Assembly: GCA_002786505.1 (NCBI GenBank)
Contig: PCTK01000161.1
Location: 1-10,950 of the forward strand
Origin: Nitrospinae bacterium CG22_combo_CG10-13_8_21_14_all_47_10
GTDB lineage: Bacteria; Nitrospinota; Nitrospinia; Nitrospinales; VA-1
Reading direction: 5' to 3'
Length of the DNA stretch: 10,950 nt
Within the stretch, counting starts at the first letter, position 1; each line of letters starts with the position of its first letter. The notes under the pieces were generated by a model. The model saw only the letters and a program-made list of their open reading frames with translations, had not been told where the DNA came from and made no database searches. This document shows, one piece after another, positions 6,105-10,950 of this stretch. The position numbers and the translations under genes were made by a program.

Positions 6105-6113
6105 TGATACAAT
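6105..6113 (+). promoter_or_regulatory. Extended -10 promoter of the priA operon
   Basis: TGATACAAT carries the extended -10 TG, one spacer base, and TACAAT (five of six to TATAAT). No good -35 hexamer lies 17 nt upstream, as is common for extended -10 promoters. Transcription would start near 6120, leaving a short leader before the priA start at 6132 or 6138. Confidence 0.5.
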
Positions 6114-6131
6114 GATTCAATTTTCAGGTAC

Positions 6132-8639
6132 TTGCCGGTGAACACCCACGTTCAATCTAAATGGGAGATACTTTCCCCCTCTTCCCACACTGATAAGCAA
6201 TTTGCTGAAGTGGTGTTTAACCTTCCTCTTAAAGAGGCATTTACTTATATAATTCCGCCTGAACTACAGGGCAAAGTTCGAGTCGGCATGCGGGTCCTCG
6301 TGCCTTTTGGCCGAAGAAAGATCACCGGTTATGTCGTCGGACTCACAAGTAAATGGGAAAAACCCATCGCTCTTAAATCCATCGCTGACCTGCCCGATGC
6401 CGAACCGGTCGTGAGCGAAGAGGTGCTGGCCCTCACTAAATGGCTGGCGGACTACTACCAGTCTTCCTGGGGCGAAGCTATTCGATGCGCCCTGCCGGCT
6501 GGACTCGACGATGAAAGCCGGGAAGTTTTTTCCGTCACAGAACAGGGAGCCGTGCGGGCTACGTCCCTTTCAAAGCCCGCACTGAGCATCCTGACCTATT
6601 TCCAACAACAAGGTTCCGCTACCGCAAAACAATGTCAACGGGCTCTGGGGAAAAAATTTCGTGCCTACATCCTCATGCGTTTGAAGCAGGATGGATTTCT
6701 CAATGCTACTCACCAGACCCGAAAAAGCAAAGTCGGCTACCAGTTCATCCAGGCGGTGCGCCCCGCCCGCCTGTTGCCCGGCGAGAAAGAAATAGAACAA
6801 TTACTGAAACGCAGTCCCAAACAAAAATCCGTGTTCGACTTGATTATGCAAGGGGAAATCGCTCTGCCGGAACTGCAAACCCGGATTCCAAAAAGCCAGG
6901 CCGCATTGCGCAGTCTTAAAGATAAAAATCTGGTCGAAATTTTTACCGAGAAAAAAGAAAGGAACGCCTTTGTTCCTGAAGGCGCAATGAACCAACCCTT
7001 TGGTTCTTCCCTCACATTCACTCCAGAGCAAAAAGCAGTATTCAAAGAACTCAATCTGGCTATTGAGGCTGAAACGTTCAAATCGTTTCTGCTCCATGGT
7101 GTTACGGGAAGCGGCAAAACGGAAATTTACATCCGCTGTATCCAGCGTGTCCTTGAAATGGGGAAAAGCGCCATCATGATGGTTCCCGAAATCTCACTTA
7201 CCCCGCAAACCGTAGAGCGGTTTCGCCAAAGGTTTGGAGACCGGGTGGCTATTCTGCATAGCGGCCTCTCGCAAACCGATCGTTATCTGGAATGGAAAAA
7301 AATCCGCGACGAAAAAGTGTCGATCGCCGTCGGAGCCCGCTCGGCAGTGTTTGCCCCCTTTAAAAACCTGGGCATTGTGGTAATAGATGAAGAACACGAC
7401 GGTTCCTACAAGCAGGACTCCAATCCCCGCTACCACGCCCGCGACACAGCCGTCATGCGAGCCAAGTCCTTAAACGCGGTTGTCATTATGGGTTCGGCCA
7501 CCCCTTCCCTGGAGTCCACACAAAACACCCGACTGGGGAAATATAAACACCTGTCCCTGCCTGGTCGAGTCGGCGAGCGCATGTTGCCGCTCGTCAGCCT
7601 GGTGGATATGAAACGCGAACGCAAAGAATTTAAAAATTTCACCATGCTTTCCGGAGCCCTGCGTGGCGCAATTCGTGACCGGCTTTCCCGCAGGGAACAG
7701 GTTTTCCTGTTTCTAAATCGCCGAGGAACAGCCCGATTTGTTTTTTGCCCTGACTGTGGTTACGTATTAGAATGTGCCCATTGTAGTGTCACCCTCACCT
7801 TTCACGGCACGGAAGACCGGTTGCTCTGCCATTATTGCAACTTCAGGGCGCGCATGCCCAGCCACTGTGTGGAGTGCCATGGAGCAGTGATTCGCTTCAG
7901 TGGTTTTGGCACCCAGAAACTGGAGGAAGAAGTTAAAAAACTTTTCCCGGACGCACAGGTAACCCGGCTAGACCGGGACACAACCCGAGGCCGCAACTCT
8001 TTCGCCGATATGCACCGAAATATGAACGCGGGGAATATCGACATCCTCATCGGAACACAAATGATCACCAAAGGACATGATTTCCCTAACGTCACCCTTG
8101 TAGGGGTTACGCATGCTGATCTGTCCCTGAATATACCGGATTTCAGGTCGGCCGAGAGATCGTTCCAGTTGTTGACCCAGGTTGCAGGAAGGGCGGGACG
8201 GGGAGCCGTGCCCGGAAAGGTGATCATTCAGACCAACAACCCCGACCATTATGTATTTGAATTTGTCCGGGAACACGATGTAAACGCTTTCCACGAGAAA
8301 GAACTGAAATTGCGACAACGGCTCAACTATCCACCGTTCACCAGACTTGTTGCCATAGAAATTGTCAGCGATAATGAAGGGCTTGGCCAAAGTACAGCAA
8401 CAAAACTGGGCCGGGCACTGGCAAGAACGGCTAAAAAAGGCGTAGAACTACTAGGCCCATCGAAGGCGGCCTTGTATCAGATACAAAACAAATTTCGCTG
8501 GCATTTAATTTTGCGCGGCCAGAATATGCAATCTCTGCAAGACAGCCTGGCAGACTGCCGGGAACTCAATGAACTTAAATCTGCCTCCAGTGGAAAAGTT
8601 AAACTTTCCATCGATGTAGACCCTTTTAATCTTCTATAA
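6132..8639 (+). CDS. priA: Primosomal protein N' (replication restart helicase PriA)
   Basis: 835 aa from a TTG start. PriA is the superfamily 2 DNA helicase that recognises stalled forks and D-loops and reloads the replisome. Seen in order: the 3'-DNA-binding domain beginning FAEVVFNLPLKEAFTYIIP (about 24-42), a winged-helix-like linker, Walker A GVTGSGKT (323-330), Walker B DEEH (419-422) followed by the SYKQDSNPRYHARD block typical of PriA, eight zinc-ligand cysteines in CxxC pairs (539/542, 548/551, 566/569, 579/582), a GTQMITKGHDFPNV motif, and QVAGRAGRG. All key elements are intact. No ATG is available near the N-terminus; TTG 6132 or GTG 6138 are the candidates, and AGG at 6126-6128 is better spaced (9 nt) for GTG 6138. 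About 20 residues precede the conserved domain. First gene of a five-gene plus-strand run. Confidence 0.97.
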   Translation: MPVNTHVQSKWEILSPSSHTDKQFAEVVFNLPLKEAFTYIIPPELQGKVRVGMRVLVPFGRRKITGYVVGLTSKWEKPIALKSIADLPDAEPVVSEEVLALTKWLADYYQSSWGEAIRCALPAGLDDESREVFSVTEQGAVRATSLSKPALSILTYFQQQGSATAKQCQRALGKKFRAYILMRLKQDGFLNATHQTRKSKVGYQFIQAVRPARLLPGEKEIEQLLKRSPKQKSVFDLIMQGEIALPELQTRIPKSQAALRSLKDKNLVEIFTEKKERNAFVPEGAMNQPFGSSLTFTPEQKAVFKELNLAIEAETFKSFLLHGVTGSGKTEIYIRCIQRVLEMGKSAIMMVPEISLTPQTVERFRQRFGDRVAILHSGLSQTDRYLEWKKIRDEKVSIAVGARSAVFAPFKNLGIVVIDEEHDGSYKQDSNPRYHARDTAVMRAKSLNAVVIMGSATPSLESTQNTRLGKYKHLSLPGRVGERMLPLVSLVDMKRERKEFKNFTMLSGALRGAIRDRLSRREQVFLFLNRRGTARFVFCPDCGYVLECAHCSVTLTFHGTEDRLLCHYCNFRARMPSHCVECHGAVIRFSGFGTQKLEEEVKKLFPDAQVTRLDRDTTRGRNSFADMHRNMNAGNIDILIGTQMITKGHDFPNVTLVGVTHADLSLNIPDFRSAERSFQLLTQVAGRAGRGAVPGKVIIQTNNPDHYVFEFVREHDVNAFHEKELKLRQRLNYPPFTRLVAIEIVSDNEGLGQSTATKLGRALARTAKKGVELLGPSKAALYQIQNKFRWHLILRGQNMQSLQDSLADCRELNELKSASSGKVKLSIDVDPFNLL

Positions 8640-8660
8640 ATTGAATCTTCCACCCTATCC

Positions 8661-9248
8661 ATGAAAATTTTTCGATCCATGTACGACTGGGTCCTTCACT
8701 GGGCCGCCACCCCTTACGCGCTACCGGCGTTGTTTTTTATTTCCTTTGTCGAGTCATCATTTTTCCCGGTACCCCCCGATATATTGTTGATTGCCATGAC
8801 AGTCGCGGTTCCGGCACTGTGGATAAGGTTCTCCTTTTTCTGCTCTCTGGCTTCCGTTCTGGGAGGAATGTTTGGTTATTTCCTGGGCTACGAGTTTATG
8901 GATCTGATCGGCACCCGTATCGTGGAGTTCTACCATTTGCAGGAGAAGTTTGAGAAAATAGGCGGTCTCTATGACGAGCATCAAGCCTGGGCCATTGCGG
9001 CGGCGGGCTTTACACCCTTGCCTTATAAAGTATTCACTTTGGCGGCCGGAGCGTTTAAAATCCATTTTCCCACTTTTGTTTTAGCATCCGCCATCAGCCG
9101 TTCGGCCCGGTTCTTCCTGGTCGCTTTCATAATTCACAAATTCGGGCCGCCTATTAAAGTGTGGATCGAAAAATATTTCAACCTGTTCAGCATCGTGTTT
9201 TTCATTCTGCTTGTTTTAGGTTTTTATCTATTAAAATTTGTGCTTTGA
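8661..9248 (+). CDS. YqaA-family (VTT/DedA-like) inner-membrane protein
   Basis: 195 aa with several membrane segments (about 20-55, 58-78, 108-130, 138-160, 176-194). Seen: FVESSFFPVPPD (29-40), the E..FP.PP(D/E) reentrant motif of the DedA/VTT superfamily; a small-residue segment GGMFGYFLGY (68-77); GFTPLPYKVFTLAAGA (116-131); and SRSARF (146-151), the conserved arginine region. The SFFPVPPD and TPLPYK versions are those of the short YqaA branch rather than full DedA. VTT proteins are linked to lipid carrier flipping (undecaprenyl phosphate, phospholipid scrambling) and envelope integrity; the role of this branch is less clear. It starts 21 nt after priA without an obvious ribosome binding site and ends 12 nt before cutA, so it is probably read as part of the priA transcript. 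Confidence 0.9.
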   Translation: MKIFRSMYDWVLHWAATPYALPALFFISFVESSFFPVPPDILLIAMTVAVPALWIRFSFFCSLASVLGGMFGYFLGYEFMDLIGTRIVEFYHLQEKFEKIGGLYDEHQAWAIAAAGFTPLPYKVFTLAAGAFKIHFPTFVLASAISRSARFFLVAFIIHKFGPPIKVWIEKYFNLFSIVFFILLVLGFYLLKFVL

Positions 9249-9260
9249 TGGAGTCTTGTT

Positions 9261-9581
9261 ATGCATTGCGTAATTTTCATCACCGCCGGATCAAAAGAGG
9301 AAGCGGATAAAATTAGCCGGGGACTGGTCGAGAACAAACTGGCGTTCTGCGTCAGCGTCATTCCAAAAATCCAGTCGACCTATCACTGGGAAGGTAAAAT
9401 CCATGTGGACGAGGAATTTCTTTTGATCGTCAAAACCCGGAAAGACCGCTATGAAGCCCTGGAAACATGGGTCAAAATGAATCATAGCTATGAAGTACCC
9501 GAAATAATCGCCCTGCCTGTCGAGCAGGGCCTTCCCGCATACCTGTCGGGAATTGATGAATGGGTCGCCAAAAGGGACTGA
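9261..9581 (+). CDS. cutA: CutA1 family divalent-cation-tolerance protein
   Basis: 106 aa, the normal length for this trimeric, ferredoxin-like-fold protein. Seen: VIFITAGSKEEADKISRGLVENKLAFCVSV (4-33) with Cys30, TYHWEGKI..DEEFLLIVKTR (40-60), and HSYEVPEIIALPV (75-87), followed by a YLSGIDEWV end. These are the hallmark CutA1 blocks, including the residues that bind metal at subunit interfaces. The family was named for copper tolerance in E. coli; its actual role is still debated (signalling or metal binding). GGAG (9250-9253) lies 7 nt before the ATG. The stop is followed 2 nt later by the msrP start. Confidence 0.96.
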   Translation: MHCVIFITAGSKEEADKISRGLVENKLAFCVSVIPKIQSTYHWEGKIHVDEEFLLIVKTRKDRYEALETWVKMNHSYEVPEIIALPVEQGLPAYLSGIDEWVAKRD

Positions 9582-9583
9582 CC

Positions 9584-10552
9584 ATGCCCCATATCCATAT
9601 CAAAAAGGAGTGGGCAATTTCAGACGGCCTGGCCACGCCAGAGTCGTCCTACATGCGCCGACGGGAATTCCTTAAAGGAACGGTTCTGACCACCGCCGCC
9701 ACTGTGGGAGCGCTTTATGGCTGTGGGCCGTCTTCTCCGCCCAATGTTTTGCCTGAAGTGAAATGGAGCGAGTTGGAAAAGACCATCTACCCGGCGAAAA
9801 GAAATCCTGAGTACGAGTTGGACCGGCCCCTGACTCCCGAAAAAATCGCCGCCACCTACAATAATTTTTATGAATTCGGGGCCGATAAAATCGATCCTGT
9901 GCATTATGCGCAAAAACTGAACACCCGCCCCTGGACGGTTCAAGTTGACGGGTTGGTCAACAAACCTGCGGTTTTCGACATGGATGACTTGATTAAAACC
10001 ATGCCTGTTGAAGAACGTGTGCTAAGACTGCGTTGCGTAGAGGCCTGGGCCATGGCCGTGCCTTGGACGGGCTTCCCATTTTCAGAAATTCTCAAACGGG
10101 TGGAACCCAAAGCCGAAGCAACCCATGTGAGACTAGAAACTTTTTACCAACCCTTCACCGCCCAGGGCCAACTGGCTTTCTGGGAACCCTGGCCCTACGT
10201 AGAGGGATTAACAATTAAAGAAGCAATGAATGAACTGGCATTTTTAGCCACCGGCATTTACGGACACCCACTTCCAAAACAACACGGCGCGCCAATCCGT
10301 CTCGTTGTGCCCTGGAAATACGGATTCAAAAATATCAAGTCCATCGTCAAGATCAAGTTGGTCAACTATCGCCCGGCCACCTTCTGGAACACGTTGCAGG
10401 GACTGGAATACGACTTCACCGCCAACGTCGACCCAGGAATCCCGCATCCACGCTGGCCGCAGACACGCGAGAAAATGATCGGCACTGGGGATATCCGCCC
10501 CACCCTTCCCTATAATGGTTATGGGGAGTTCGTCGCTCACTTATATTCATAG
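9584..10552 (+). CDS. msrP: Protein-methionine-sulfoxide reductase catalytic subunit MsrP (YedY), Tat-exported molybdoenzyme
   Basis: 322 aa. MsrP reduces oxidised methionines of periplasmic proteins using a molybdopterin cofactor. Similarity to E. coli YedY runs along the whole length. Seen: the twin-arginine motif RRREFLKG (25-32), NNFYEFG (93-99), PWTVQVDG (117-124), RLRCVEAWAMAVPWTGFP (148-165) with the molybdenum-ligand Cys151, PYVEGL, YGHPLPKQHGAPIRLVVPWKYGFKNIKSI, and a PRWPQ..E..IGTG region near the end. After the Tat helix the sequence reads LYGC (44-47), which fits a lipobox, so it may be a Tat lipoprotein. The start at 9584 has AAAGGGA (9571-9577) 6 nt upstream; an in-frame ATG at 9560 inside cutA is less likely. 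The usual heme-membrane partner msrQ is not the next gene. Confidence 0.96.
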   Translation: MPHIHIKKEWAISDGLATPESSYMRRREFLKGTVLTTAATVGALYGCGPSSPPNVLPEVKWSELEKTIYPAKRNPEYELDRPLTPEKIAATYNNFYEFGADKIDPVHYAQKLNTRPWTVQVDGLVNKPAVFDMDDLIKTMPVEERVLRLRCVEAWAMAVPWTGFPFSEILKRVEPKAEATHVRLETFYQPFTAQGQLAFWEPWPYVEGLTIKEAMNELAFLATGIYGHPLPKQHGAPIRLVVPWKYGFKNIKSIVKIKLVNYRPATFWNTLQGLEYDFTANVDPGIPHPRWPQTREKMIGTGDIRPTLPYNGYGEFVAHLYS

Positions 10553-10564
10553 AGGTACTTTTCA

Positions 10565-10915
10565 GTGGATACATCAAAAATAACCACCTTTATTTTTTGC
10601 GCCCTGCTCCTTTGCCCATTAACCACATGGGCAAAGGACAAATCGGAAACTATCCAGGCCGAGAAAAAAATCTATACGGTCATTGAGTTCGAGTCCACTT
10701 TCATGAACAAGAAGCAGGAAAAGGTGATGGATACGCTCGGCGAACCGGATGCCCGGTGGGAAATGAACGGCAAAGAAGTCTGGACCTACCACAAAATCAT
10801 CAAGGACAAGGAAAAACTCTGGGACCAGAACATCATGTTCGATTTCGGTCGCGTCAACCACATGTGGGGCACCCCCCCCCCATCCGTCATTCCCGCGCAG
10901 GCGGGGATGACGTAG
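10565..10915 (+). CDS. Small secreted protein, BamE/SmpA-like pattern, with repeat-derived C-terminus
   Basis: 116 aa from a GTG start, with AGAGGT (10551-10556) 8 nt upstream overlapping the msrP stop. A signal peptide covers about residues 6-23 (hydrophobic FIFCALLLCPL, then TTWA before KDK). The mature part holds KVMDTLGEPDARWEMNGKEVWTYHK (53-77) followed by IMFDFGRVNHMW (90-101). This LGEPD...GKEVWTY...F..GRV layout resembles the small BamE/SmpA/OmlA-type domain, but no lipobox Cys is clear and the assignment is tentative. After Trp101 the frame enters a 10-C tract and then a REP-like palindrome, so the last 15 residues (GTPPP then SVIPAQAGMT) are encoded by the tract and repeat rather than by the original gene. 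The natural C-terminus has probably been replaced. Last gene of the priA run within the window. Confidence 0.68.
   Translation: MDTSKITTFIFCALLLCPLTTWAKDKSETIQAEKKIYTVIEFESTFMNKKQEKVMDTLGEPDARWEMNGKEVWTYHKIIKDKEKLWDQNIMFDFGRVNHMWGTPPPSVIPAQAGMT
10872..10881 (+). repeat. Tract of ten C residues
   Basis: Ten consecutive C residues occur in the coding frame of the secreted protein just before the palindromic repeat. Such tracts are prone to slippage during replication and to length errors in sequencing. Losing or gaining one C changes only the short C-terminal tail, since all three frames stop within about 50 nt. Confidence 0.8.
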
Positions 10916-10933
10916 TAGGTTAACGGGAATGAC
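10885..10933. repeat. REP-like palindromic repeat (VIPAQAG type)
   Basis: CGTCATTCCCGC (10885-10896) and GCGGGGATGACG (10901-10912) form a 12-bp stem with one G-T-type mismatch and a GCAG loop. GTCATTCCCG (10886-10895) has a second perfect inverse copy, CGGGAATGAC (10924-10933). This is the widespread dispersed element that, when translated, reads VIPAQAG; similar elements are known from Neisseria and many environmental genomes. It may continue past the right edge. It could act as a transcript-end or mRNA-stabilising hairpin after the operon. Confidence 0.75.
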
Positions 10934-10950
10934 AGGGGTTGAGGCGTGCA

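Noticed and set aside
6737..8390. Several 95-140 aa open frames antisense or out of frame within priA
   Set aside because: They lie within an intact conserved helicase gene, lack ribosome binding sites and show no recognisable motifs; they are by-products of priA codon use.

Overview
The window looks like ordinary chromosomal housekeeping DNA of a Gram-negative bacterium with about 50% GC. Pointers to two membranes are a periplasmic SurA-like parvulin, a Tat-exported MsrP, and a small secreted protein of BamE-like pattern. The mix of SUMF1-domain, UMF1-transporter and YqaA-type genes would fit a Nitrospinota- or deltaproteobacteria-like lineage, but that is only a guess. No rRNA, tRNA, CRISPR array, phage or transposase gene was seen.

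Left part (1-4560). A single-domain parvulin on the minus strand runs off the left edge. It is divergent from maf, a nucleotide pyrophosphatase of the MafA/YhdE type. A tightly overlapping three-gene unit follows: a 76-aa CxxC protein, a secreted SUMF1 (FGE-sulfatase) domain protein without the catalytic cysteines, and a UMF1-family major facilitator. The next gene, behind its own possible promoter, encodes an exported SurA/PpiC-type isomerase. It has a His-rich mature N-terminus and has lost the first conserved rotamase histidine.

Middle (4561-6131). The gap after the SurA-like gene holds a 5'-truncated BON-domain reading frame that is easy to miss. A good promoter then precedes a 268-aa di-iron ferritin-like protein of unknown substrate. 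This gene converges on a 57-aa Lys-rich minus-strand gene, with a hairpin between them.

Right part (6132-10950). priA, yqaA-like, cutA, msrP and a small secreted BamE-like gene are all on the plus strand with gaps of 2-21 nt, so they look like one transcription unit. An extended -10 promoter lies just upstream of priA. The last gene runs through a 10-C tract into a REP-like palindrome, so its C-terminal tail is repeat-derived.

No clear new multi-gene system is visible. The items most worth a second look are the possible Tat-lipoprotein MsrP without MsrQ, the repeat-derived tail with its C-tract, the BON remnant, the orphan di-iron protein and the Cys-less SUMF1 operon.
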